In this document: positions 26,941 through 34,937 of the stretch, in pieces | Numbering within the stretch: position 1 is the first letter of the stretch | Layout: every line of letters begins with the position of its first letter | NCBI GenBank assembly: GCA_012842745.1 | Contig: DUSF01000054.1 | Coordinates: 62,001-126,000 of the forward strand | DNA: 64,000 bases | Direction: 5' to 3' | DNA from: Bacillus sp. (in: firmicutes) | GTDB taxonomy: Bacteria > Bacillota > Bacilli > Bacillales > Bacillaceae_J | The notes under the pieces: generated by a model | Database searches by the model: none | What the model saw: only the letters and a program-made list of their open reading frames with translations | Told to the model about the DNA's origin: nothing | Position numbers and translations under genes: made by a program

Positions 26941-27418
26941 ATGGAAGAAGAACAAAAAATGAAAGGTTTCTTGTATGGCTTTTTTGCCTATTTAATATGG
27001 GGAGTACTCCCGTTATACTGGAAGGCATTAGATGGAATACCCGCTGAAGAAATATTAGCACACCGTGTATTTTGGTCCTTTATATTAATGGTTTTTATTA
27101 TCGTTTTCTTTAAAAAGTGGGACTCTTTTTTAGAAGAGTTAAAAATAATGATCTCAAATAAATTGTTATTACTATCTGTCGTCCTATCAGGTGTTCTTAT
27201 TAGCGGGAATTGGCTTATTTATATTTGGGCAGTTAATCATGACCATGTCCTTGAAGCTAGTCTTGGTTATTATATTAATCCATTAATAAGTGTCTTGTTG
27301 GGCATTATCGTTCTAGAAAACGCATTTTATCGCCTTTTCGTCTATTTGGCTCGCATTAATAATCTATTCTTTATCAAATGTGAAACAAATTCGAATCTTC
27401 TCGTCTAAACATTATTAA
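26941..27418 (+). pseudogene. rarD: RarD/EamA-type transporter with internal deletion and frameshift
   Basis: The first part encodes the N-terminal helices of a RarD protein (KGFLYGFFAYLIWGVLPLYW, PAEEILAHRVFWS, SLGYYINPLISVLLG). About residue 127 it jumps, in another frame, to the RarD C-terminus (HFIAFSSIWLALIIYSLSN, stop at 27418). In the original frame translation ends at 27408 with unrelated residues. More than half of the roughly 300-residue protein is missing, so it is inactive. The lesion resembles that in xylA: an in-gene deletion that is not a multiple of three. Confidence 0.82.
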
Positions 27419-27426
27419 AACAAAAA

Positions 27427-27495
27427 AGAGCCAAGCATTTGCTTTTGTTTAGATAATTAATAATTTTCTAAATTTTAAAAGCAAAGATTGGCTCT
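27427..27495. terminator. Long imperfect hairpin, bidirectional terminator
   Basis: AGAGCCAA pairs with TTGGCTCT, and inside it TTTGCTTTT pairs with AAAAGCAAA and TTTAGA with TCTAAA. It lies between the convergent rarD remnant and the FbpB-like gene, with T runs on both sides. Confidence 0.65.
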
Positions 27496-27504
27496 ATTAT
27501 TTTA

Positions 27505-27651
27505 TTAGCTTCTTGACATGGACGCTGCCAGTTGTTTTTGATGTTTTTTTTCTAATTTTAATTCGATCCGATCTAATTCTTTTTCGTCGCGCATTAATTC
27601 CATTTTATTCTCTTTTACTAACTCTTCAAACGACAATATTCTTTTTTTCAT
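27505..27651 (-). CDS. FbpB family small basic protein
   Basis: A 48-residue peptide beginning MKKRILSFEELVKENK and ending in a basic helix matches the Fur-regulated basic protein B family. In B. subtilis FbpB helps the iron-sparing small RNA FsrA repress iron-rich enzymes. GGAGG lies eight bases before the ATG. It is too short for ordinary gene calling. An imperfect palindrome upstream (27745-27756) could be a Fur-type site, but it is not a close match. Confidence 0.75.
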   Translation of the reverse strand: MKKRILSFEELVKENKMELMRDEKELDRIELKLEKKHQKQLAASMSRS

Positions 27652-27744
27652 TACATAATCCTCCAATCAGTTTTTTTATAATAATCCTTTTTCTATATTT
27701 ATTATTATGACTTTAGTATAAGTTTACTCTATTTCGACAATATA

Positions 27745-27756
27745 TGATATTTATCA
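27745..27756. promoter_or_regulatory. Short palindrome in the fbpB/tetR intergenic region
   Basis: TGATA and TATCA face each other across TT, 94 bases upstream of the FbpB start. The half-sites fit part of a Bacillus Fur box, but the site could equally belong to the divergent TetR regulator. Confidence 0.25.
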
Positions 27757-27912
27757 CATTTTCAACTATTTATGACATAAGTTCACAATATGTTAACAAT
27801 TTTCTGAAAAATCATCCGAATAGTGAAAATACTTGAGATTAAATGAGTTGTATGATAAATTATTTTTAAGAAAATGACTAAAAGACTAAAATGGTCAACA
27901 GGTGGTGCTGTA

Positions 27913-28482
27913 GTGGATAAAAGAGAAAAAATTAGACAGGCAGCAACGAAATCTTTTGCGATGTTTGGTTTCAAAGGGACAACTGTCGATCAGATTGCAA
28001 AGATTGCTGGTGTTGGAAAGGGAACAATCTATACTTATTTTGAAAATAAGGAATTAATTTTACATGAAATTATTCGTAATTTAATTCAAGAAATGAAAAA
28101 GGTTGCTGAAAAATCAATTCAGCCGGAAAGAACGACGTTCGCGAATTTGCATGAGGTCCTTTATGCCATTCTTCTTTATCGAAAAGAGCACGAATTAATG
28201 ATCAAACTTTCCCAAGAGGTAAAGGAATATGGGACTGAGGCTGCTAAAGAAGCACTTATGGAAATTGAAAAGGAGTTAATTTTTTATATTCAAAGCTTTA
28301 TCGAAAAAGCCATCCAAAATCAAAAATTTAAGAAATGCGATCCGAAAATCACGGCATTTGTCATGTATAAATTGTACGTTTCTTTAGTTGTCGATTGGAA
28401 TGACAAACATGAGGTGCTAACGAATGACGAAGTTTTTGATTTGTTTAGGCTCTATTTAATGGAAGGTTTAATGATCCAATAG
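27913..28482 (+). CDS. TetR family regulator of the adjacent efflux genes
   Basis: The 189-residue regulator has an N-terminal helix-turn-helix (KREKIRQAATKSFAMFGFKG, TVDQIAKIAGVGKGTIYTYF) and a variable ligand-binding helical domain. It is 18 bases upstream of the HlyD-like gene in the same direction, the usual layout for a self-regulated efflux operon. I start at GTG 27913, six bases after GGTGGT; an ATG 13 codons earlier lacks a ribosome site. Confidence 0.85.
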   Translation: MDKREKIRQAATKSFAMFGFKGTTVDQIAKIAGVGKGTIYTYFENKELILHEIIRNLIQEMKKVAEKSIQPERTTFANLHEVLYAILLYRKEHELMIKLSQEVKEYGTEAAKEALMEIEKELIFYIQSFIEKAIQNQKFKKCDPKITAFVMYKLYVSLVVDWNDKHEVLTNDEVFDLFRLYLMEGLMIQ

Positions 28483-28500
28483 AAAGAAGGATGGATTGAG

Positions 28501-29700
28501 ATGAAAAATTTACGGGTGATTGTTTTTCTTGTCATGTCTATATTAATTGCTGGCGGAGCAACCCTTATTTATACAAGCCAAGCGTCTGGTGGGAATTCAC
28601 CAGTCAATAAGCCAACAGCCTATATTGAAGCAACAAATGTAAATGCCAGCTTCAAAATTGCTGGGAGAATCACCGAGGTGTTAGTGGATGAAGGAGACCA
28701 TGTTAAAAAAGGGCAAGTTTTGGCACGGTTAGAAAGTAAAGAATTGGAAAACAAAGTAGCGCAGGCAGAGGCTGCCATTTTATTGGCAGATGGCAAAATA
28801 GCCGAGGCTAGCGGTGCTAAAATGGCAGCAGCCGCTAAAGAACAACAGGGTAGTGAAGCTGTCACAATAACTGAACAATCAATTGCAAGCCAAATCGAGC
28901 AAGCAGAGGCGGGGATTAAGGCTGCAGAGGCAAATGTGCAGGCCGTAAATGCAAAAGTGAATGCAGCAAAAGAATTGTATGATATCGCAACAACGAATTA
29001 TGAACGCGCCACAGCTTTGCTAGCAGCAGGTGCCACAGCGCAAGTTCAGGTTGATGAAGCAAAAGCTAAAATGGAGCAAGCAAAGGCTGAATACCTTGCT
29101 TCTAAAGAACAGGAAAAAGCTGCGATAGCACAAGTAGAGCAGGCTAAAGCAACTATGAACAACGCGATTGCCAATCGCGGAAAAGTAGGTGTCAGTAAGA
29201 AAGATGTGGAGGTCGCAAGTGCATCAGTTTCCCAAGCAGAAGGAGCGATTCAATCAGCAAAAGGAGGAAAAAACCAAGCAGAGGCTGCATTAGCTGAAGC
29301 GAAAACATATTTAGGTTATACAGAATTAGTCGCTCCCTCTGACGGAGTCATTGTGACGAAATCAGCAGAAATGGGTGAGTTAGTCAATTCTGGTTTTCCT
29401 ATTTTTACAATTGAAACAAATGGTCCGAAAACAGCTCATTTTTATCTTGATGAAACGGAAGTTGTCGATTTAAATAAGGGGGATAAAGTGATTGTCGAAT
29501 TAGTAGCGGCGAAGCAAAAAATAGAAGGCATAATTAAAATGGTTTCCCCTGCCGGTGATTTTGCTGTGAAAAAAGCAACGCAAAATATCGGGGATACGGA
29601 TGTCCGTTCTTTTGCCATTAAGGTTGAATTGCCAAACCTCCCTAGTGGTGTCCAAACTGGTATGACGGTTAAATTGCTAGGTAAAGGTGAAGCCAAATGA
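28501..29700 (+). CDS. HlyD/EmrA-type membrane fusion protein
   Basis: The 399-residue protein has one N-terminal membrane anchor (about 7-27), split biotinyl-lipoyl strands (FKIAGRITEVLVDEGDHVKK and LVAPSDGVIVTKSAEMGELV), a long alanine-rich coiled hairpin (about 85-265) and a beta-barrel end. It should extend an exporter across the cell envelope. It overlaps the permease gene by four bases (ATGA), so the two are translated together. The alanine-rich helical repeat is unusually long and regular. Confidence 0.85.
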   Translation: MKNLRVIVFLVMSILIAGGATLIYTSQASGGNSPVNKPTAYIEATNVNASFKIAGRITEVLVDEGDHVKKGQVLARLESKELENKVAQAEAAILLADGKIAEASGAKMAAAAKEQQGSEAVTITEQSIASQIEQAEAGIKAAEANVQAVNAKVNAAKELYDIATTNYERATALLAAGATAQVQVDEAKAKMEQAKAEYLASKEQEKAAIAQVEQAKATMNNAIANRGKVGVSKKDVEVASASVSQAEGAIQSAKGGKNQAEAALAEAKTYLGYTELVAPSDGVIVTKSAEMGELVNSGFPIFTIETNGPKTAHFYLDETEVVDLNKGDKVIVELVAAKQKIEGIIKMVSPAGDFAVKKATQNIGDTDVRSFAIKVELPNLPSGVQTGMTVKLLGKGEAK

Positions 29701-30899
29701 AAATAGGGCAAATCATAAATGAAGAGTGGGGCAATATATTTAAAGATAAGCGCCTATTTGCCGTTCTTTTCATTATCCCGATTATGTATACTGCAATGTT
29801 TGGCTATCTTTATTCTAATCACCGCGTAAAAGAAATGGCTACAGTTATTTTAGATGAAGATGGGAGTCCGTTAAGCCGTCAAATTATCAAGGCTTTTGAT
29901 GAAACAGAAACATTTAATATTACTAAACAAGTCGGAACGGAAGCAGATATTCAGCCATTACTTGAATCAGGAAAGGCAAAGGTTGCCATCGTCATTCCAG
30001 GTGACCTATACAAAAAGGTTTTGCGCGGTGAAGAAGCGCCGATTATGACGATCATTGACGGCAGCAATATGCTTATCTCTAACGCAGCAACAAAGGCGGT
30101 GAACGAGGTTATAACAAATTTTAGCTTCGGCGCTTCATCGGAAAAGTTGGCTCAAAACCATTTTAATGCTGAACAAATAAAGTTGACACTCCAAGCGATG
30201 CCGTTTAGAACAAGGGTGTTGTATAATGGAACTTTTAATTATGCGGATTTCCTTGTTTATGGTCTAATTGGTGTGGCATTGCAGCAGGTTTTATTGTTGG
30301 GCTTATCATTAACCGTAACCCGTGATAAGGAAAGGGGCGAATGGGGGAGATTTCAAGAATGGCGTGAACATCCTTGGAAAATTGCATATGCGAAAACAGC
30401 GCCTTACTTTTTAATCGGTATTTTTGACATCATTACAACATTTTTAGTGGCGATTTACGGCTTCAATTTGCCGATGCGTGGCAGCATTATTCCTATAACC
30501 TTTTTATCAGTAGCGTTTACATTTGCTTTATTAGGAATCGGTTATGTTGCAAGCTTGTTTTCGGCTAATCAAGTTGGGGCTACGCAAATTACGATGTTAA
30601 TCGCTGTTCCATCGTTTTTGTTATCTGGCTTTACATGGCCATTTGAAGCAATGCCAAAATTCTTAAGTTTTGTTGGGCATCTTTTACCATTAACTTATTT
30701 TCTAGATGGGGTAAGAAATATCTTCATTAAAGGTGTCGGGTTCGATTTAATTTGGAGTGATTGTGTTGTTTTGTTATTGATGGGTCTTGTGACATTTTTA
30801 ATAGCTTTCATTGCTTCAAGCTTAAACAAATACTGGGAGAGGGAAACACGCCACGATTCACACATAATCAATGAGCATGAAGGCATACATTTGAATTAG
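29697..30899 (+). CDS. ABC-2 type transporter permease (YbhR/YbhS-like)
   Basis: The 400-residue protein has one N-terminal membrane helix, a large extracellular domain (about 45-175) and five C-terminal membrane helices including the LLSGFTWPFEAMP segment typical of ABC-2 permeases. With HlyD and TetR it forms an efflux operon. No ATPase gene and no second permease lie next to it, although related systems (YbhFSR type) need them, so it may homodimerise and borrow an ATPase. Substrate unknown. Confidence 0.83.
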   Translation: MKIGQIINEEWGNIFKDKRLFAVLFIIPIMYTAMFGYLYSNHRVKEMATVILDEDGSPLSRQIIKAFDETETFNITKQVGTEADIQPLLESGKAKVAIVIPGDLYKKVLRGEEAPIMTIIDGSNMLISNAATKAVNEVITNFSFGASSEKLAQNHFNAEQIKLTLQAMPFRTRVLYNGTFNYADFLVYGLIGVALQQVLLLGLSLTVTRDKERGEWGRFQEWREHPWKIAYAKTAPYFLIGIFDIITTFLVAIYGFNLPMRGSIIPITFLSVAFTFALLGIGYVASLFSANQVGATQITMLIAVPSFLLSGFTWPFEAMPKFLSFVGHLLPLTYFLDGVRNIFIKGVGFDLIWSDCVVLLLMGLVTFLIAFIASSLNKYWERETRHDSHIINEHEGIHLN

Positions 30900-30911
30900 T
30901 GGAAGGAGTAG

Positions 30912-30938
30912 AAGGCTGACATAATAGTTGGCCTTTTT
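30912..30938 (+). terminator. Terminator of the efflux operon
   Basis: AAGGCTGAC pairs with GTTGGCCTT (two G-U pairs) around a six-base loop and runs into TTTTT. Confidence 0.7.
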
Positions 30939-31005
30939 CTGTGGAAATAATAATCCATAATAAGGAAATACTAATGAAATAGAAAATAAAAGGGGGTTCA
31001 TCTTA

Positions 31006-32394
31006 ATGAAATATCGGGTTGAAAAGGACACGTTAGGTGAAGTGGAAGTAGAAATAGATAAGCTTTGGGGTGCACAAACAGAGCGCAGTAGACGAAATTT
31101 TCCGATTGGCAAAGAAAAGATGCCACTTGAGGTTATTAAGGCATTTGCGGTTTTGAAAAGAAGCGCAGCTATTGTCAATGGCGAGCTTGGAAAGCTAGAA
31201 AAAGATAAAGTAGAAGCGATTGTTGAGAGTGCAGATGAAATTATCGCTGAAAAGTTGGATGAACATTTCCCGCTAGTTGTTTGGCAGACTGGCAGTGGGA
31301 CGCAGTCAAATATGAATGTTAATGAAGTCATTGCTCATGTAGGCAATGAGAAATTGGCGGCGAAAAAATCTCCAATAAAGCTTCATCCAAATGATGACGT
31401 CAATAAATCACAAAGCTCCAATGATACATTTCCGACAGCGATGCATGTTTCCGCTGTTTTAATGATTGAGCAGCAGCTTTTGCCTGCGGTTAAAAAGTTG
31501 AAGGAAACATTAAAGAAAAAAAGTGAACAATTTGTCGATATAATCAAGATTGGGCGGACACATCTCCAAGATGCCACACCATTGACATTGGGGCAGGAAG
31601 TTTCTGGCTGGCAGCGCATGCTAGAGAAAAACGAAAGCATGCTTGAAAGTAGCTTAGATTATGTCAGGGAGTTGGCCATTGGTGGTACCGCTGTTGGAAC
31701 GGGGATTAATGCCCATCCACAATTTGGCGAAAAAGTAGCGGCGGAAATCTCTACTTATACAGGGAGCAAATTCATTTCTGCACCAAATAAATTTCATGCC
31801 TTAACGAGCCATGATGAATTAGTTCATGTCCACGGGGCTTTAAAGGCGTTGGCGGCTGATTTAATGAAGATTGCCAATGATGTTCGCTGGCTTGCAAGTG
31901 GGCCTAGATGTGGTATTGGGGAATTAACAATCCCCGCAAATGAACCGGGAAGTTCCATTATGCCTGGGAAAGTGAATCCAACACAAAGTGAAGCGTTGAC
32001 AATGATTGCCTGCCAAGTCATGGGGAATGATGCCGCCATCGGCTTTGCAGCGAGTCAAGGAAATTTTGAACTGAATGTTTTTAAGCCAGTAATCATTTAT
32101 AATTTTCTGCAATCAGTGAGGTTATTAGCTGATGGCATTGAATCTTTCCATGACCGTTGTGTTGTAGGCATTGAGGCAAATAAAGATGTTATTGAACATT
32201 ATTTGCATGATTCATTAATGCTTGTCACAGCATTGAATCCATATATTGGTTATGAGAAGGCCGCAGAAATAGCGAAAAAAGCATTTAAAGAAAACACTAC
32301 TTTAAAAAATGCCGCTGTAAAATTAGCTTATTTAACTGCCGAACAGTTTGATGAATATATTAATCCAGCGGAGATGATTCATCCGAGGGAATAA
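31006..32394 (+). CDS. fumC: Class II fumarate hydratase
   Basis: This 462-residue iron-independent fumarase interconverts fumarate and malate in the citric acid cycle. The signature [13 protein letters not shown] and the substrate-binding segments [13 protein letters not shown] and [11 protein letters not shown] are intact, and the length is normal. It is equivalent to B. subtilis CitG. It is preceded by GGGGG and has its own downstream hairpin. Malate, its product, is also what malate synthase at 21304 makes, but the genes are not linked. Confidence 0.96.
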   Translation: MKYRVEKDTLGEVEVEIDKLWGAQTERSRRNFPIGKEKMPLEVIKAFAVLKRSAAIVNGELGKLEKDKVEAIVESADEIIAEKLDEHFPLVVWQTGSGTQSNMNVNEVIAHVGNEKLAAKKSPIKLHPNDDVNKSQSSNDTFPTAMHVSAVLMIEQQLLPAVKKLKETLKKKSEQFVDIIKIGRTHLQDATPLTLGQEVSGWQRMLEKNESMLESSLDYVRELAIGGTAVGTGINAHPQFGEKVAAEISTYTGSKFISAPNKFHALTSHDELVHVHGALKALAADLMKIANDVRWLASGPRCGIGELTIPANEPGSSIMPGKVNPTQSEALTMIACQVMGNDAAIGFAASQGNFELNVFKPVIIYNFLQSVRLLADGIESFHDRCVVGIEANKDVIEHYLHDSLMLVTALNPYIGYEKAAEIAKKAFKENTTLKNAAVKLAYLTAEQFDEYINPAEMIHPRE

Positions 32395-32400
32395 TTAAAC

Positions 32401-32425
32401 GGCCCCAAGCGATTTGCTTGGGGCC
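32401..32425. terminator. Hairpin between fumC and the SASP gene
   Basis: GGCCCCAAGC pairs perfectly with GCTTGGGGCC around GATTT. The T tracts are weak on both sides, but the position between convergent genes supports a terminator. Confidence 0.65.
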
Positions 32426-32447
32426 AAGCCATTTATATTAAGTTGAA

Positions 32448-32663
32448 TTAAAATTGACCGTGTGTTCCAGACATTTGTTGTTGTGCCATTGATACTAGGC
32501 GCTTCGTAATTTCTCCACCAACAGATCCGTTAGCGCGAGAAGTAGTGTCAGCACCAAGATTAACACCGAATTCTTGAGCGATTTCAATTTTCATTTGATC
32601 AAGTGCTTGGGCAACACCAGGAACTAATAATTGGTTACTGTTATTACTATTGTTATTTGCCAT
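32448..32663 (-). CDS. Alpha/beta-type small acid-soluble spore protein
   Basis: This 71-residue DNA-binding protein coats and protects spore DNA and feeds amino acids to the germinating spore. The family core is clear: [20 protein letters not shown], containing the GPR protease site region EIAQEFGV, then [29 protein letters not shown] precedes the ATG. A tRNA-like structure lies in its leader, 37 bases upstream of the start codon. Confidence 0.95.
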   Translation of the reverse strand: MANNNSNNSNQLLVPGVAQALDQMKIEIAQEFGVNLGADTTSRANGSVGGEITKRLVSMAQQQMSGTHGQF

Positions 32664-32699
32664 TATTATTCACTCCTTAAGAATTTTCTGTGTTGTAAA

Positions 32700-32759
32700 T
32701 GGTAGGGTTAGTTGGATTTAAACCAACAGTGTGTGTTAACTGCCTTAATGGCTAACCCT
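32700..32759 (-). ncRNA. tRNA-like cloverleaf (short pseudo-tRNA) in the SASP leader
   Basis: On the minus strand AGGGTTA pairs perfectly with TAACCCT as a 7-bp acceptor stem, followed by A and an encoded CCA. Directly before it GTTGG-TTTAAAT-CCAAC forms a perfect T arm with a 7-base loop close to TTCRANY. The middle is reduced to GCC-ATTAA-GGC and a 3-4-bp hairpin (CAGT/ACTG), so the whole is 60 nt and cannot be a normal tRNA. It may be a degenerate tRNA gene or a tRNA mimic; chance is possible. Confidence 0.4.
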
Positions 32760-32958
32760 GCGATATTATTCGAAGTTTGTGTGTTGCTTTTGATTTTGTT
32801 GCTTCGTTGTATTCTTAAGTTAACCAATTATTTTTTATTTATTAATGGTAATATTTTGAAGATTTTATTTTTGCCAGAGATTTTATGTTGTAGATGTTTA
32901 ATGACATACACATACTTGTATTAGGTGAATTTCTTTCATAAAGGAGTAAATTAATATT

Positions 32959-33210
32959 ATGTATATATGTCCCTTATGTAATCAACTTGGGCAACAATAT
33001 TACAAATGTCCAAATTGCCAAAAGGAAATGGAAGATAACGGAAGGTTAATGGATTATTTTGATGACTATAGCGCTTATTTAGATATAGAGGGGATGAAGC
33101 TTTTTAATGGCTATCCTAGTGATCAAAAAAATCATCAATGTCCCCATGTTTTTTATTGTTTTAATTGTTCCGAGGAAATAGTTTATTTAATAAACGAGAT
33201 AGAATATTAA
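32959..33210 (+). CDS. Small zinc-ribbon-like protein
   Basis: The 83-residue protein has cysteine pairs CPLC (residues 4-7), CPNC (18-21) and, near the C-terminus, CPH and CFNC. It should bind one or two zinc ions. The middle is acidic with aromatic residues (LMDYFDDYSAYLD). I recall similar unnamed Bacillus proteins but no function. AAGGAG precedes the ATG by a rather long 12 bases. Confidence 0.65.
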   Translation: MYICPLCNQLGQQYYKCPNCQKEMEDNGRLMDYFDDYSAYLDIEGMKLFNGYPSDQKNHQCPHVFYCFNCSEEIVYLINEIEY

Positions 33211-33322
33211 TTCGCATTTTTTTTATGAGAATACAGTATTTTATTTCATTCGTTGAAAAAATATTATATAATAATAGTACGTTGTGGGGTAATTTCTAGC
33301 ATGATTAAAGGTGGTGAGCACG

Positions 33323-33583
33323 ATGGAATATCCTCAAGATATGAAAAACCGCTTAAAACGTATTGAAGGACAAGTTCGTGGAATTCTAAGGATGATGGAA
33401 GAAGATAAGGAATGCAGGGAAGTAATAACGCAGTTATCAGCAGTCCGTTCTGCTGTTGACCGGACAATTGGTTATGTTGTTGCCAAAAATTTAGAGCATT
33501 GTATCCGAGCCCAAGCGGAAAAAGGGGAAAGTGCGGAAGATGTTATCAATGAAGCTGTACAAATGATTGTGAAAAGTAGATAG
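33323..33583 (+). CDS. CsoR-family repressor, CstR (persulfide sensor)-like
   Basis: The 86-residue helical repressor (DUF156 family) has Cys in DKECRE and Cys in LEHCIRA, 29 residues apart. These match the two conserved cysteines of CsoR and CstR. The copper-ligand histidine of CsoR (25 residues after the first Cys) is Asn here. The C-terminus INEAVQMIVKSR also resembles CstR, which senses persulfides and represses sulfide-detoxification genes. No such genes adjoin it. Start is ATG 33323 with GGTGGTGA upstream. Confidence 0.78.
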   Translation: MEYPQDMKNRLKRIEGQVRGILRMMEEDKECREVITQLSAVRSAVDRTIGYVVAKNLEHCIRAQAEKGESAEDVINEAVQMIVKSR

Positions 33584-33587
33584 TATA

Positions 33588-33623
33588 AAAAAACTCTCAG
33601 CCAAATGTGGCTGGGAGTTTTTT
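33588..33623 (+). terminator. Terminator after the CsoR-family gene
   Basis: AAAACTCTCAGCCA pairs with TGGCTGGGAGTTTT and ends in a T run. Confidence 0.8.
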
Positions 33624-33643
33624 GAAACTAAACTTTAAGTGAA

Positions 33644-33820
33644 CTATTCAAGATTTAGTGGAGGCTCTTCTTCCACTAAATTTCTTGCTTCATCAATGGG
33701 TTTTGAAGTTTTTCCGTGTATGACTGTCCCGCCGGCCAAACCTTCGTTGATCATCCGATCTACATCCATAAAATAGCGGTCACGCCCTTCAAATTTGGAA
33801 TCTTTGTTTTGTGAACTCAT
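33644..33820 (-). CDS. Hypothetical small protein
   Basis: This 58-residue hydrophilic protein starts MSSQNKDSKFEGRDRYFMDV and ends in an acidic tail, EEEPPLNLE. It contains GLAGGTVIHGKTSKP. I do not recognise a named family. I choose the ATG at 33820, seven bases after GGAGG; an ATG two codons earlier is too close to it. It lies 40 bases downstream of the yheC-like cluster, with its own ribosome site, and may be a spore-related peptide (inference from position only). Confidence 0.6.
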   Translation of the reverse strand: MSSQNKDSKFEGRDRYFMDVDRMINEGLAGGTVIHGKTSKPIDEARNLVEEEPPLNLE

Positions 33821-33860
33821 CGTCATCCCTCCTTTTCCCCTTAATTTGTGCATAACAATT

Positions 33861-34937
33861 TCATCTATTCATGTTTTTATATTCAAGAAAAATTTCTACT
33901 AAATGATTGAGACCATTTCTGTAAATTTCCAGTTCATCAAATTTCATCGGTTTAGAATTTACATCAAAAATAAAAAACTCCCCATTGATTGTTTTTCCAA
34001 CATCCATTGAGAACTCTTTTACGCAATCATCACCGAACGCTCTCTCCAATGCCTTTCCTGTACGTGCGGTTAAATCGCGGATGTGCTCAAAATCCTCTGC
34101 TGTAGAAATTTCTTCAACTCCGATGATATTTCCCCCTTTTAAAACATGGGTCGTAATGCCGTTTACTTTGCTTTGTCTAATGCCAATTCCGGAAACAAGC
34201 CAATTGTTGTTAACATTATGAGCTAAAACACGGTAGTCATAGCTTCGTTCATCACGTTTCATAATTTCTGTCTTTTTCTGCAATATATACTCTCTTTTTA
34301 ATAATAAAGGATTGATCTTCTTTTCCCAGATGTTTTGGAAAAATGTCGACCCATATATACCGTTATGCCCTTTAATGTGATAGGAATCATCTTCATACTT
34401 TGAAAGCACATAGATTCCATTTCCTTTGCTCCCATCATTCGGTTTCAAATAAAGTGAAAGATAGTTGTTTAAATGCCTTTCAAGTTGTTCTTTTGATTGG
34501 ATTAATTGTGTAAAAGGAAGATGTTTCCTAAGTTTCAAATCCTCTGAAAGGGCTGTATAGATATCCCATTTTTTAAAAAAGTAACTATTAAATATTGGGA
34601 TGCCTTTTTCTTTACACCAAGCAGAAAAGGCATGAAATTGTTCTGTATTTTCCGATTTTCTGTAGGGGATGCGATTATAAATAACAAGAGGAATCCCATT
34701 ATAATCGGTAAATACCCAGCCTTTTTTTCTTTTATTAAAAATATAGCCGCCTTTTAAGTGGTTTTCCCGAAATGACAATGTGATCGGAAAGATAATTGCT
34801 GTACCACCTTTTTCTGCTAATTTTAATGAAAGATCTTTAAATAACTTAAAGTTTCCTGTTAATGCCGAATGTTTCCCTTCTGTTGTTAAAATACCAATGA
34901 TAAATTGTTCATTTTCAAGACTTTTATTCTTTTTCAT
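33861..34937 (-). CDS. YheC-like ATP-grasp coat-associated protein (second pair)
   Basis: The 358-residue protein belongs to the YheC/YheD family, spore-coat-associated proteins with an ATP-grasp fold. Ligase-type motifs are visible: LYLKPNDGSKGNGI (nucleotide lysine and loop), SYDYRVLAHN and FFIFDVNSKP (Mg-binding Asp/Asn). Length fits YheC (about 360) rather than YheD (about 455). It overlaps the upstream YheD-like gene by 14 bases, and its ribosome site GAGGTG lies inside that gene. The substrate of the family is unknown. Confidence 0.87.
   Translation of the reverse strand: MKKNKSLENEQFIIGILTTEGKHSALTGNFKLFKDLSLKLAEKGGTAIIFPITLSFRENHLKGGYIFNKRKKGWVFTDYNGIPLVIYNRIPYRKSENTEQFHAFSAWCKEKGIPIFNSYFFKKWDIYTALSEDLKLRKHLPFTQLIQSKEQLERHLNNYLSLYLKPNDGSKGNGIYVLSKYEDDSYHIKGHNGIYGSTFFQNIWEKKINPLLLKREYILQKKTEIMKRDERSYDYRVLAHNVNNNWLVSGIGIRQSKVNGITTHVLKGGNIIGVEEISTAEDFEHIRDLTARTGKALERAFGDDCVKEFSMDVGKTINGEFFIFDVNSKPMKFDELEIYRNGLNHLVEIFLEYKNMNR

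Noticed and set aside
32712-32924. A 70-residue plus-strand frame upstream of the zinc-ribbon gene
   Set aside because: It has no ribosome site, overlaps the tRNA-like structure on the other strand, and its hydrophobic content reflects AT-rich DNA.
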